DNA of 64,000 nucleotides from Microvelia longipes (Eukaryota; Arthropoda; Insecta; Hemiptera; Veliidae). A program made the position numbers and the translations under genes. Of this stretch, positions 12,354-24,904 are shown one piece after another; within the stretch, counting starts at the first letter, position 1; every line of letters starts with the position of its first letter. Below the pieces are notes generated by a model. That model had not been told where the DNA came from. It saw nothing but the letters and a program-made list of their open reading frames with translations, and did no database searches. The DNA lies in assembly GCA_018340805.1 (NCBI GenBank), contig JACMZG010001863.1, forward strand, positions 28,353,717-28,417,716, read 5' to 3'.

Positions 12354-12729
12354 AACCCAGTATCAGGGTTATGTTGTTTTTCGAACTTCTTTTGTACTAT
12401 TAAAGTGTTTTTTTACAGATATTTTTTTCATAGATTTTGCATGGCTAATTTGTGAAAGATATATCTTATATTATCTTTTTTATCAATTATATCGCGGATG
12501 CATGTGTATCACTCATTCCTTGGATGGTTTTAAGCATCAGAAGCTTCATAAAAGTAGGATTGAGACAATTTTTATTATTGTTATTTTTAGTATTTTTTTT
12601 TATTCGCTGGAACTTATTTTATCGTTTCTTTATAGTTTATACTTTATTATAGAATTCATAATTTATGAATCGACAGTAATAATAATATTATAATATTGTT
12701 CATCTGAAACGCTGTGGTTCAGCAATTCA

Positions 12730-12757
12730 CTTTATGGGTGCTAGAGCACCCGTAAAG
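12730..12757. repeat. GC-containing hairpin
   Basis: CTTTATGGGTGCT pairs with AGCACCCGTAAAG across an AG centre with a single internal mismatch, giving a 28-bp near-perfect palindrome. No promoter or RNA-gene signature is attached. Confidence 0.5.
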
Positions 12758-13903
12758 ACTCAGCATTAGCATAGATAGCTCCTCTTTAATTTTTATGAAA
12801 ACCAATGCTTGAGTTATTAAAGTACTGACCTCAAATGTGAACAATTTTACTAATTATATTCTGAACAAAATAAAAATTTTACGGAAAAAAAAGTTGTTCA
12901 TTACCTTTAAATGATGTCCAGGAAGCCATTCCCTACATTCATACTGTCTGAAAGAATTTAAAGAAACGGTATTTCCTACATAAATTTTTACTATTATTTT
13001 TTAAAATAACCACATACCTCATATAAAACCTATAAAAACATCCCTGACAATTTTACAGTTATCTCAAAAACTATTATTTTGTTAGGTATTTTGATTGTTT
13101 CAAGTTTATTGTCACCCGTCAGGATTATAACACAAGAACTAACTATTAAATAAATTGCTTTAGAACGAATCTGCATGTTAGGCTTCTTATTCGTTTATGA
13201 TATTAATTTGTTACTATTCGTGTTTAATTAATTCCTATTTTGGCTTTATTTCGACATATTCACATTTATTTTGAAATTATAAGAACATAATTATCATTAA
13301 AAGTCATGAAGTATGTAAACCTATCAACTAAAATCTGTTGACTTAATTTTATTATTTAGTTTCAAATGGTCCATTCATGCAAAATTTAATTAATAATCCT
13401 ATTAGTGTAAACTTTGAATAAAATATTATTAATTAAAATGGTATTATTTTTTCATTATTTAGTTGCTTATTTTACCTTTTTATCAATTTATTTATTATTT
13501 TTATATGCTGTCAATCTATTATTTAATTTTCCTTTCTTAAGGTTTATTTATTTACTTATCTATTTTCTCTTTACTCTACAACTCTCGACTAAATTACTGA
13601 ATAAATCTATTAAGTTACAAATCTGTATTATCCCTATCTTGTAAAAAATAATTATTATATTATTAAATGAAAATTGTTTAAACAAAAAAAATAGCTTTAA
13701 GTGCTTAGCATAAATGCAGTGCTAAAATTTAATATTGCTTTGGTTTAATTGTAACTACAAGGTTTAATTAATTAGGTTTATTAAAAACTTCCATACAAAA
13801 CTCTTTTTAATTTTCTGAATAATGATAAAAATATATTTTAACTAATAATTAATTAATTATTTTTTTGTGTAAACATCTTAACTAAGTTTATTATCTTAAG
13901 GGA

Positions 13904-13915
13904 GGGGGGGGGGGG
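13904..13915. repeat. Poly-G run (12 G)
   Basis: An uninterrupted run of 12 G, preceded by GGA, in AT-rich DNA. It is a homopolymer and could be a sequencing or assembly weak point. Confidence 0.8.
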
Positions 13916-15944
13916 TAATAAAAACTACAGATCACTTAAACAAGGTAATACGTTTCAAACAAGCTATTGAATATTTTCACACGAGTAAAATATGTTCATT
14001 AAATAACAACAAAGAAACAGGAAAGAATAGGAAACAAATAGAAAGAAAGGATGAAACAAAAGAAGAATACATTTCCTTAAGATTTTCATTATTTGATTAT
14101 TTTCGAGGAAAAAAGGTTGAATGACGCGAAAGAAATATTAATTGAAAAAAATCTTTAGTAAACGTGCTTAAGCACGTTGTAGAATTGAACATGTAAAAAA
14201 TAATTAATGAAGTTAAATGTTTTTAAAGGAAGATTGAAAAAGTATTTTTCTTTTCAAACTCACGGAGCAAAACAAAACAGAGAATAATAGCTTGGGTAGT
14301 ATTTCAACTACTTTAGCGTTAGAAATAAATCATATTTATTTCTATTTTTTTATCATTTTTGAGCCGTTTCAGCGAATTTTTAGTCCTAGACTAACCTTTA
14401 ATAAACCTTGTATACTTACTTAAATATTAAATTTTATTTCCATCATGGTCTCATAAAACAAAAGCTTTTAAAATGTTAATTTAAATGAGTTCAATTTCAA
14501 AGACAATGAACAATTTCTACACAGACAATTTCTAGGTCATGGTTTGTTGTATTTATGCTACAAAGGCCAAGTCTTAATTTCTAATGTAATTTATTGCTGC
14601 AGGGTCGAGTTGAGTTCAGCCTTATCGATCTCGCTCTTGCCATTAGACTCATTTCAATGTACAATGTTACAAATCTCTGGATAAATTGTATTGTTGCATG
14701 ATATTTGTCCCCTGTATATAGATTATTATATAATATTATATTCTTATTGTTAATATACATTGAACACGAAATCAGTATTATTATAAAGTTGTTCAAGTTG
14801 TTTTAAAAAATTTTGATCTTGCTCTCAATCGAACGTAGTTTAGTCATTGATTTATATTATATATTTCAGTTTAGAGTTCAGTGTACTTTTTCGTCAAATT
14901 TTAACTTTTTACCTTAGAATCTTATTTATTTGCTTAAGTTATTTACTCATATAACATTCATAACTCTATGTATGGAAAATGTATACAAAATGTAAAAGCG
15001 AACTAAAAACTTTTCCCTGGAAAGACTTCTTTCTTTCTTTCATTATGTATGTTTCAAGTTTTCTGTTTCTTTTAAAAGTTCGAAATATTGTCCATTTATT
15101 TATAACATAGTTGGGAATGAAAATTTAACTCAAAATTTTCATATTATATTTTGTATTTTTTTAAACGTAACTTTTATTCTTATATTTTTTATAATTATTA
15201 CATATATTAACTTTAGAGGTATAAACGACTTTAGGCTTCTCTCTGCATCAAAAACCGGACAGTCAAAATAATTTAATTAGTTAATTTTAATTTAACATGG
15301 TGCCATGTTGGCGGAGTTACTCAATTGCAGATGCATGATAGATCTGTAATGATGTTAAAACGGTGGAGAGATGCTTTTGTAATTTAAAAGATTACAAAAT
15401 GAAATAATTTAGTATTTTGATAGATTGCTTTAGAATAATAATAGTTGTTTTAAATTAAGTATTACAAGTGGATATAAACTTTTTTCTATTTTTTCAAATA
15501 ATATTTTGTTGTTCTTGTTCTTAGTCTATGTGGTGATTATTTTCAAAATAAAACCTTAATGCAGTATGCTTTTCAATTGGTATCATTCAAAAGTATTAAT
15601 ATAACTTTCCGGGTTCTTGCAGTATCTACAGTCTCTCCTTGATTGTATGTTTGACATAAAGATAAATACTTATAAATGTGACATCTTATTTTTTCTTATG
15701 TATCTATCTTTTTCTTATCTTTTTAAAAATAAAAAAAAAAGTCAGTGCCTGTATGTATGTATGGATATATGTGTGAATGTATAGGCACTTTTCTTATAAA
15801 TACGGTACTGGGTAAATGGCAACCCAAATTAGATAAAAAGTGGTTTTAAAATTTGGTTCCATGTAGAAGGAAGAACTGTTTAGACTTTGTATAGAATTGT
15901 ACGGCTTCTCAAAATCACTCACACACACATACACACACAAACAT

Positions 15945-15946
15945 AT

Positions 15947-16034
<88 letters not shown>
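15945..16034. repeat. (AT)n microsatellite
   Basis: A nearly pure TA tract with occasional AATATA or ATTATA phase slips. It is preceded by a CACACACATACACACACA stretch (15917-15940), a compound AC/AT microsatellite. The Tyr/Ile-repeat ORF at 15794-16039 (-) is an artefact of it. Confidence 0.9.
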
Positions 16035-18285
16035 TTCATAGGTATTAAGCATAATGTGTGAAAACTGTATTATTGCAAAATTTACTGCGTAGTTTTTAAA
16101 ATTTAAAATCATCGCAATATTATAGTTACTTTTCTTTCTTAAAGATTTTATTTAAACACTAAAGATTTATTACAGTGTTACCATCTTATTAATCATTAAT
16201 TATTATGTTATCAAGTTATTAAGAATTCCATGTCAGATTTCTCTGTTACTCCGTCAGTAATTTATTGTATACCATATAGTATTTCATATTGCGATATCAA
16301 GTAATATCCGTTACTATCTAATTAGAAGCTACAAAAAATAAAATTATTCTGCAGTTTCAAGTATCTATTTTGATTAATGATGCAAATTTTTTTAATGTGT
16401 GAGATCACATAACGCTTGCGTTAGTTATTAACTTTTCAGATGACTTGCATTTTTTAGTGCAAACATATTTGTTGTTTTTAGTTTTATAATACATTTATCA
16501 CGGTTAAGTAAGCAGTTTATATGGGTATGATAAACTCATTTAAGACATTTAAACATGATATAATGCTTATGACATTAATATTCTTTATTAAACAGTTTAG
16601 GCAAATAGTTAAGCTAGTTTTATAAAAGTGTGTATTATTTTTTATTACCTCGTCATTACTTAATGTTTTTTATGTATATATTATAATATTAATAAAAAAT
16701 TATTGGAGTGCAAAAATTAATTGGTGTGATTTTAATGAGATTAATTTAATTAAAAAATCGTGTGTATTTTATATGATCATTTTTAACGATGTTAAGAAGA
16801 TTTTAAAGGAAATATTGTCTTTTCACTCTAAAAACAAGTGTAAAATAATTGAAGAGACCTTTACGTATATTAAACTAACTAGAAACACATGTTGAGCTAC
16901 TAAATTACTTTGAAATACTCTAAAAAATAAACAATTTTGGTATTTAAGTCGATTTTTGTGCCACTAATTTTCTCGAGATAGTTTGTCTTTTTCGTCTGTC
17001 TGTTTGTCTACTTTAGACAGCTTGTCTTCGTAGGGTAGAGGTAATAAAAATATGAAGCTAATGTTTAGAAATAGATGTGTTTGAAAGGTTGTTACACCGT
17101 TGTAAGATTTATGACAAGACATATCTAGAAAAGAATCTTTTTTTGTGACTCATCTCTAATAGGAAAACTTCATTATTCTTATTGCATACCTTGGTCTTCC
17201 TGTGAGGTATCTTTTTAGACCATTTTTTCTTCTTCTTATTGGATTCTCCTATAACTTCATTTTACTCTTTTTTATTCTTTGAACTTTTTTTCAAAGGAAA
17301 TCATATTAGATACCATTAAGTCAAAGGAACATCTTTTACTGCTGACCGCAAAAGAATTCCTTACGACAAAGTAATCAACTAATTCTTTTCTCTATCTCAA
17401 CTCCTTCTCTTCAATATGTCTTATGTTACGGTCTTTAAAAGAAATTATATTTTTTCTCCGTTCCCTTCTTATTGTTGATCATTTAAATAATTTCTCCTGA
17501 CATATCCTTTCAATCATCATTATCTACCTTATGATAGATTAAGTCTATCACTTAAAATTAAATATAATCTATATATCTTTATTGTTAAATTTAATATTCA
17601 AGATCTATTATATTAATTTTTCAAGCCTATCCTTGGAAGCATTTTAAAAATTAAATAAAACTATAATTTACTCCTTCTATATAATATATCTATGTTAAAA
17701 AGATTTCTTAAGATATTTCAATGTTCTGGTTTCGATGGATATACTACGAACATTTCATTGTATTACAGTTACAATTGTATTTTCTTATTAATTGCAACTA
17801 ACATTGGATCTCTTTGGTAGTTTAAAGCAGAAACATCGAAAAATAATCTGACTACCTTCGACTATTTATATAAACAAATGAACAGAACACAATTACAGTA
17901 AATAATATAGTATAACGTTTAAAATACAAATCAAAACACAAAAAATGTGCAAGAAGCCCAAAGCAATTGATTTATTATAACCTCAACTCACTCTTGGGAG
18001 TGAGGTTTCAATGAGCTTACACAGAGCCCCTGGGAGCCCCAAAATGATGTTTCAGGCCTCTTAATGTAGTGAGATAAGGCTATGCCCTCTCTAGTATATA
18101 TCTCTATGGTTAAAAATATGCATGGATTTATTTGAGCTCAAAGCATAATAACGATAATCAAAATAACACTGGACTCATCAGTATATTTTTTGTGTATCTG
18201 AACAGAATTTTTAATGTCTACGATCAGTAAGGATGGAGAAATGTGTGAAATTCAAAATTAGGAGCAATAAGTGGTCCGAAGGTTG
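16035..18285. other. AT-rich non-coding stretch
   Basis: No coding or RNA gene is recognised. At 17980-18090 the base composition is more balanced (CTTGGGAGTGAGG, AGAGCCCCTGGGAGCCCC), but every frame is interrupted and no motif is recognised. Confidence 0.55.
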
Positions 18286-18571
18286 GGCTGAGCTGCTAAA
18301 CCCGCAAGCGCAACACATTGCTTTTGGGTGTTCTATGTTTTGAGTTAAATAAAGATAGTGGTCAACTCGAACCCAAATCATGTTCGGTTAAACATAGTTA
18401 ATGATCATCATGGTTCAATTTCGTTTACGTTCAACGTGGTTCATGTTCACGTGGTCAACATGGTACACGATCAATCGAACATGGTTCGGGTTCGAGTTGA
18501 TCTCGATCCTCATCCGAGTCAAAGCGCAGAACACTCAAAATACAACGTTTTGCGGGTTTAACAGCTCAGCC
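18286..18571. mobile_element. Foldback/MITE-like palindromic element 1 (286 bp)
   Basis: The terminal inverted repeats GGCTGAGCTGCTAAACCCGC (left) and GGCTGAGCTGTTAAACCCGC (right, reversed) differ at one base in 20. Inside, TCAACTCGAACCC (18362-18374) pairs with GGGTTCGAGTTGA (18488-18500) and CATGTTCG pairs with CGAACATG, so most of the element can fold into one hairpin. The interior is rich in GGTTCA/GTTCAACGTGG modules that recur in the element at 36329-36571. No target duplication could be fixed and there is no transposase. The overlapping ORFs at 18358-18643 are not genes. Confidence 0.75.
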
Positions 18572-19695
18572 ATTCATTGGACTACCTACTTTGTTAAGTC
18601 AAATTCTGCTTTATTGCTATATTTTACCAATGCATTTCATTGAATCGTTTCCATACTTTCTGATTCTCCCTCCATTGAAAAACTAGTTTTCACTCTACTT
18701 AACAAAAGTTTACTATTAATTTCACGGACGATTTCTTTATTGAATTATCTAGCGTATTACATAGTTTTTGTTATTTAAACATTAGGTTATTAAACAATGC
18801 GTCTATGTTGTGAATGAACAATGAACATTGTAGTGTTAGTTTTTATCTGCTTTTTATACAAGAGTAATTCTTGCCTTCCTGTCAACGCAAACTAATTGTG
18901 TTTGTGTGTGTTAGTGTATGTAAGTTTGTAGTTTTTATTTAGTGTTGTCATAATACGTTTATATTACTACTACTGTCATGGAGCCCTAACTAAGTAGGTT
19001 TTGTTGACAATGTTACAGTTTTCTTGTTTTTATTAACAGTATTAATTTATACGTTTATTTCTTTTGATATTTATCTAGTTAGTTATGTATTTTCTCTACT
19101 GTGAGCTATAATAATTGTTATTTACTCTTTCAAATTGAAGTTATTATAAAAATGTTACTAAGGTAATATATGTCAAACGAATCATCCGAACGAATTAATG
19201 TTTTTAAATCAAATTCAGTTAAAAAATCAACCTTAGGGAGGAATCCTATTGATAAACCAGATTGTTAAAAGTTAGAAACAAAAAGGAAAAGGATAAAAAA
19301 GTTTAAGGCAGACACCTAAAAACCCATAAAAATACCAGTTCTGTGTTCAATATAATTACTATATACATCGTCAAATAGCCTAGGAGTCTAACGTGCTTTG
19401 CATATTATACATCTTAGTTAAATAGCACACTTCCTGTTATAGCTGATGTTCGAATCAGCTATAATTTTCTATCTTGTATCTTGTCTCGGCGGCACATGGT
19501 GTGCTAATAGAGTGCTTAGTCATAAAGGAGTTATTATTATTAGTATTAGATTTTGAGAGTATGCATAAAATTCATGTACTGCGACTTTAAGTCTTTTGTA
19601 CAAATACCATCGTGTTATCTTTTTACACAAGATTTTTTCCTTTGAATAGTTCAAGTGCTTTTGTCACTAAGTCCTATCAGGGTCTTCAACTCTGT
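18572..19695. other. Non-coding stretch with a fragment of repeat C
   Basis: At 19165-19260, CGAACGAATTAATGTTTTTA, AAAAAATCAACC, TTAGGGAGGA and ATCCTATTGATAAACCAG match the sequence after the AT tract at 43413-43495, so it is a diverged copy of the same repeat. A GTTCGAATC box inside a hairpin near 19440-19465 is discussed under rejected items. No gene is seen. Confidence 0.55.
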
Positions 19696-20010
19696 TTAAG
19701 GTAGATTTCCTAAATAACATAAGAATGTCTTATATGTAAGGGTTTCACATTTAAATATGATGTGTGTTGCTAATTCAGAGGATAGCCCACAAAGTCTGCA
19801 GACTGGCTCTTTTAAGTATTTTCATATGTTTGCATAGGTGACAGTGACCAGTTATGAAGCCAGCCACTAAACTTCGGTTCTTCTTGTCTAATTTTAGAAG
19901 AATTTTTGTCAGCTTGGCTTGTGAACCTCTCACCATAAGTTTACTGTGCCTTAAAGCCAGAAGCATTGTTCCAGTGTAGCTGATGATTGGTTCTTAGCCA
20001 TTCTCTGCTT
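19696..20010 (-). pseudogene. Non-LTR retrotransposon remnant, RNase H / C-terminal region
   Basis: On the minus strand a broken reading frame gives LHWNNASGFKAQ, then (after a frameshift near 19945) LMVRGSQAKLTKILLKLDKK and SLVAGFITGHCHLCKHMK, then (after a second frameshift near 19788) CGLSSELATHIIFKC and TFLCYLGNLP followed by a stop. The pattern LTGHC.L..H ... C ... E...H.IF.C..L ... LG is typical of the end of the ORF2 RNase H domain in RNase H-bearing non-LTR elements such as the Jockey, I, R1 and Loa clades. The clade is not assigned. At least two frameshifts and the missing reverse transcriptase make it a dead fragment. Confidence 0.75.
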
Positions 20011-21713
20011 ACACTCTTGGCTTGAGTTTTTGAAATTCGATTTAATAGTGGTCTTAAATGAGTAAACTGCTTTCTCTACTTCTGCAATTTTATCTATACT
20101 TAACCACCTTACTTAGAATACATAATAGTAGTGCATGCAGGCACTGAAAGGGTTTAATTTCAAGAAAAAAAATCATTATTTCCTCTGTTCTTTTGCATAC
20201 GCATTTATTACATCTAATAGGCTATTACAGAGGCAAATACCTCGGTGATATTATGTGAAAACATGAAACCATTATTTTTAATTGAAATAGGAACTGGTAT
20301 TAATAACAAAATCTTTAAACATACTGGAAAAAAAGAAATCAAGTTTTAAATTCTTTTATTTTAGATTCAAGAAATAAAAACTTGTTAGAAAAGCAGTAGT
20401 GTATAAGTAGTTCAAGTCAGATGTTAATGTGTAATGTAAAAAGATGTTTTTAGTAAAATAAAGGAAGAAAAAAGTGTCGTAGGCGTGAATACGGCCTCTA
20501 CTGAACCTGAGGTTACTACTAGCTCTACGGCTTAGCTATCGTTTTTATGTCTTTTATTAAACAAAACTGTTTATATTAATAACAATTAATTATATTATTT
20601 TAATAAAAAATAGTTTAACCATTTATAAACATATTAACGAAATTTTAAATTCCCTAAGGATATATTTTTTTATTTTGAAAATATTTGACGACATATTAAA
20701 CAAATAATTTAAAATGTTAAAATGAAAACATAGTGAACTTTCCCACATATAACTCTGTCTATCCTTTGAAAATTGTTAGGTTCCCTTACGATAGGGTCGT
20801 CTCTCTCATAGACAATAATAGAACTTAACTGTGAAGGGACCCTTCCTAACACTGTCTCGTTTTTATACCCTTCATCTTGTATTCTCATGTCAGTTAAATC
20901 AAATTTAAGTATTTTGTATGTCAGAACATAACTACACAACATTTGTGTTTGATATTATTTGAAATTTATTTAAATACGTTATTAGTTTAGGAATTTTATT
21001 TATTTAACTTTTTTTAAAACTTTTTTTCATCATTTACTGTTTATTAGCTGACGTACATAAATTCTATAAATACGTTTTAAACTGTAACACGTGTAACATA
21101 CTCATAATACTGAAACTTCTCACAGTACAAACTGATAAATACACAAAACGAGCTTCTTTTATGATACAATATTTTTATTTATAAACACGTGTGTAAACAC
21201 GTGTATGTCCACTCCAGTGAAATATCATTCATAGTTTTATAAATTAGAATATGTGGGTCTATTATACTTCAAGGTTTAAAAATGTGATTTAGATTTGATA
21301 ATTTTTTAAAATTACTTGAAATATCATGGTTTAGTATGTGGCCCTCTTTAGTTACTATAAGGAACAACATGTGGTCGTTTTATTGTTATATTGTTTATAA
21401 AATATTATTTTTAAATCATTATAACGGTATATTTAAAGATTTTAGTTATAGGCTATTGTCGTAGGAATCCTTTATTTATTACCTTATAAAAATTTTGTAA
21501 TGAATGTTCTATTTAACCATACTTAAATAACAAAACATATTTTCATTATTTTTATGATTAATGTTAAAAAAAATTATTGTTCTTTCTATTAAATGACACA
21601 CTAAACATTATCATTCTTATTTTTTTTTTTTTATATTTTCTTATGAAAATATAAACTATTTGTGGATTTATGAGGTTTAAAATTTTGACAATAATAGCTC
21701 AAGAAAATCTCAC
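20011..21713. other. AT-rich stretch, no confident gene
   Basis: A 77-codon minus-strand ORF at 20709-20942 has a less biased composition than its neighbours (QDEGYKNETVLGRVPSQLSS, VYERDDPIVREPNNFQRIDR), but it matches no family I recognise and lacks splice or promoter context. It could be an exon fragment or an old repeat remnant. Direct repeats of AAACACGTGT lie at about 21184 and 21194. Confidence 0.45.
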
Positions 21714-22165
21714 ATTTTTTCTTTTCCTATATACTGTAGGTATATAGAAAAAGTATTGTGTTTGCAAAAAATTCTTAAACTAGAATGTCACCGAAATTAT
21801 CCGTTTTTAGGTGTTTTTAAGGCCTCCTGAATGGTTTTCTCAAAGTTGTCTACCTGTGTGTCTGTTATCATCGTAGTTCTCAGTGTATTTTCCCTTGAGA
21901 GTCAAAACTTTGTACAAAAATTATTCTATTGCCGTAGTTTTGTCATCCGGAATATATTTTAACTCACAGCCAAAACTTCAAAAATTAATATAACCCGAAA
22001 AAATTGTGCCATCCGATTGAAATTTAGCACGCATGTAGCCAGTATACGATTCACATATGTGCCAATTTTCATCTCATTATCAGCTGTAGTTCAATTTTTA
22101 TCAAATGACTTATGTACATTTTTAAAAAATTGTAAAACACCGGAAAATTTTTCAATAGAGCTGAA
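21714..22165 (+). repeat. Element BA, B module with terminal hairpin
   Basis: It begins with a clear hairpin, TTTTCCTATATAC pairing with GGTATATAGAAAA (21721-21751), followed by AAGTATTGTGTTTGC, the ATCCGTTTTTAGGTGTTTTTA block, GAATGGTTTTCTCAAAGTTG, TCTGTTATCATCGTAG, GAGAGTCAAAACTTTG, TTTGTCATCCGGAA and TTAGCACGCATGTAG. These match the reverse copy at 62430-62100 block by block. No 5S core or A module is seen; the 3' side runs into other sequence. Confidence 0.75.
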
Positions 22166-22289
22166 ATAACGTAAGAAATGTAAAATGACACAGAAAAAAC
22201 CATAAGCAAACCTTGGTTTGCTTTAACTGGAAAATATCATTAAAAACTAACTAAAAAATCAGAAATCGCATAAAAATCAGAAAATCACA

Positions 22290-22360
22290 TGAAGGAGCGG
22301 GGGCCGCGATGCGGCTCCTGCGGCGGCAGCTTGGAACGGTAAAGAGGCCAAAGGCCTCTT
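22290..22360. repeat. GC-rich double hairpin
   Basis: Two hairpins lie side by side. In the first, GGAG...CCGC-gat-GCGG-CTCC spans 22294-22318. In the second, AAGAGGCC-aaa-GGCCTCTT spans 22342-22360. The block is conspicuously GC-rich against its surroundings and follows a B-module copy, so it may belong to that element's 3' part. Function unknown. Confidence 0.55.
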
Positions 22361-24904
22361 GTTTTGGAGTGCAATGTTAATATCTTCTTTATATTTAAAT
22401 TTAATCGTGTGTTAACTTTAAACCATCTACTATACTGGATAAACCTAAATTTGTGTCCCTTGGTATCTAATTCAAAGTAATGATACTCAAACCCATTAAA
22501 ATATATTTATATTGTTATAGAATAAAATTGACATACATACAAATAACATAAAATATGAAAAAAATAAACATTAACCTAAAAACTAAACACAAAATACCAA
22601 ATTAAATACGAATATGGTTGCAATTCATAAATTCTTACTAATTATATTTTAATGAAATTGTAACCCCTTTTATTTTTTAAGTTAACCATAATGTTGCCAT
22701 CTTGTTTTTCATAATGAACTGTAAATACCTAATTTGCTTAAACAATGTGGAATCCCAAGTGGTCTAAATTAACCTAATTCCCAGATACGTCTGTTGTTGA
22801 GTACCAATATATTTATCACCTGTCTCCTGCCAAATATCATCTGCTCTTTTTGTTTTAACACTAAAACGTTTTTTTTTTGTTAAATATATTTGTTTAATTT
22901 AAACTTAGATGAAGATAAAAATATAAAATTATGTTAAAAGCAGCTGCTAAGCGGTAATATATCTTATCAGATGTTTACCTAGATTAAACTTTAAAAGAAC
23001 TGTTTCGAATTACATTTAGTTTATATTTACCCTTATATCTTCGAGTTTTTTCACAGACTTCGTGAACTTAGTACAATTTTCTAAGGCACATTATTTTACT
23101 TGGTTTTAATTTTTATTTATCTTTAGTTCGAAATTTAAAATTGGTCTTAATTTATATCATTGCATTTGTTCCAAATTCTATTAAATTTTGTTGTTTGCAG
23201 TTACTAATATTATTTTTATTTTATTCCAGGTAAGTTGCTTTATGCGTCTTGAGTGGTGTTCAGCCGCACAGTAGTTATTAAGTAAGGTAAATTACAGATT
23301 TATCTACCTATTGTATTTCACAAGTTATTTTCCATCTAACGTGCACGTAAAAAATAAACGTAACATAAAGGTATTATTTTTATTTTATGTTTGCAGTGGA
23401 CCCAAATATTTCTATTTCTGTTATAATAGAAAGTTTTATGTTTCTTTAGTTTTGTTGCCATATTTGTTTTTCAAGGATTTCTGGCTCTCATGGATATTGT
23501 AATTTTGAGCTTTAAGTCTCTAGGATTTTATTGTTTCTTTACTATACAGCTCTGATTTTTAAGGATATGGTCGTTTTGAGCTTTAGGTCTCCATGATTTG
23601 AGTAGAATTTTAATGTTTCGTTACTATGCAGCTCTGGCTCTCAAGGTTATGGCCATTTTTATACCTATTTATATTTAAGATTTAAGTTGTTGGCTATAAT
23701 TTCACTTCTTTTGAGTGTAATCAATAAATTTTAATTGTTTGCCTCGGTATTTAGTTTACTTTTTACTTCACATAATTTTCTCTAGATTATATCTAATATT
23801 TCATTATTTTAGATTTTTGTTACTATTTAATTAATTAAGTTTAAAGGAAGTGTTTCTCTTTTTGGCATAATATCTTTTACTACTTTTACTCTATTTCCTA
23901 TTTCTCTTCTTATTGTCATTACTGCAATTTTAATTAAATTATAATAACTTAATTCTATGTAAGCAATGCAGTTTCAAAACCATAAAATTATGGTTTTTGG
24001 TTTTGGATAAATTTGGAAATGTTCATTTAAGATAGTATTGAATTAAAAGTATTTATCTTAGTAATAGTAAAATAAAAAATAGTCGACAGTTTATCTTGCA
24101 AAATATTGCCTACCTGTTAATTATTGTCTATCTTTTTTGTCTCGATAATTTATCACATATTTATTTTATAGATTTTGTTTTAAGGAGTTATTATTCCTTA
24201 AAACTTTTAACATTTAATATGTTTAACCTTAAACTCGAACAAAGAAAAATTATATAAATATTGCACACTAATTTGTTTTTACCATACTTGTATGTAATAA
24301 ATATATATTATAAAATATATTATTAAAAAATATTGTAATATGAAAACTAAAATAAACGTTTTACTTAGTTTGGAGTACACGTAAACTCCATGGAAATATG
24401 AAACCTCTCCAGTGCTGACAAGGTCAATATCTTGAACAAGAAAACAACAGTTTTTCCATCTCAATGTTTTCTTAGATAATATTTTCTTGCATAACATCTT
24501 AGTGAAGAATGAATAAAGTTTTCTTATTTATATTTGGGTTAGAAAATATAACAGAAGATTTATTGTGTAATATTCAAGGTTTTAAAGAAAAATATTATTT
24601 TTTTCAATTTCCCTCTTTTCAGAAAAAAATAAAGGGTTTCCTTAACTTATTGAAAGACGCTTCGTCATAATCAATATTGATTCATATTTGCAATCTTGTA
24701 AAAGTATTATAAATGTGTGTTTTCTGTATCCGACTTATTTTACGTTGTTTTTTTGTTGATTCCAAATGTTAATATAGTTTTTTTTTTATAATTCATGCAT
24801 TGGTGTATTATTTTGCCATTTTAAATAGTGTCCGTCCTTTTGAGTAAAAAATAACGTAATAATGGCCAAATTTGGCCACAATTACAATAGGACATCTCTA
24901 CTTA
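22361..24904. other. AT-rich non-coding stretch
   Basis: No gene is recognised. The only repeat seen is the short duplication at 23479-23650. ORFs at 23311-23502 (+) and 24279-24497 (-) are chance frames rich in Phe, Tyr and Ile. Confidence 0.55.
23479..23650. repeat. Diverged tandem duplication, about 72-85-bp unit
   Basis: The phrases TCTGGCTCTCA, GGATATGG, TTTTGAGCTTTAGGTCTC and TTACTAT.CAGCTCTG appear twice, with a partial third copy (GCTCTCAAGGTTATGGCCATTTT), and recognisable divergence. Confidence 0.65.

Larger units (their letters stand above)
11175..15944. other. AT-rich non-coding stretch with small hairpins
   Basis: No gene is recognised in about 4.8 kb. Hairpins at 12335-12353 and 12730-12757, a perfect 18-bp palindrome AACGTGCTTAAGCACGTT at 14161-14178, and a G12 run at 13904-13915 are the only structures. 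Overlapping hydrophobic ORFs at 12452-12693 and 13414-13644 have chance composition. Confidence 0.6.

Noticed and set aside
19430..19470. GTTCGAATC box in a hairpin, tRNA T-arm-like
   Set aside because: The stem pairing (AGCTGAT/ATCAGCT) does not have tRNA T-arm geometry, no A box is found upstream and no acceptor stem is possible.
20709..20942. Minus-strand ORF with balanced composition as a real gene
   Set aside because: No recognised domain, no clear splice sites and no GC rise. It is kept only as a note in the stretch description.
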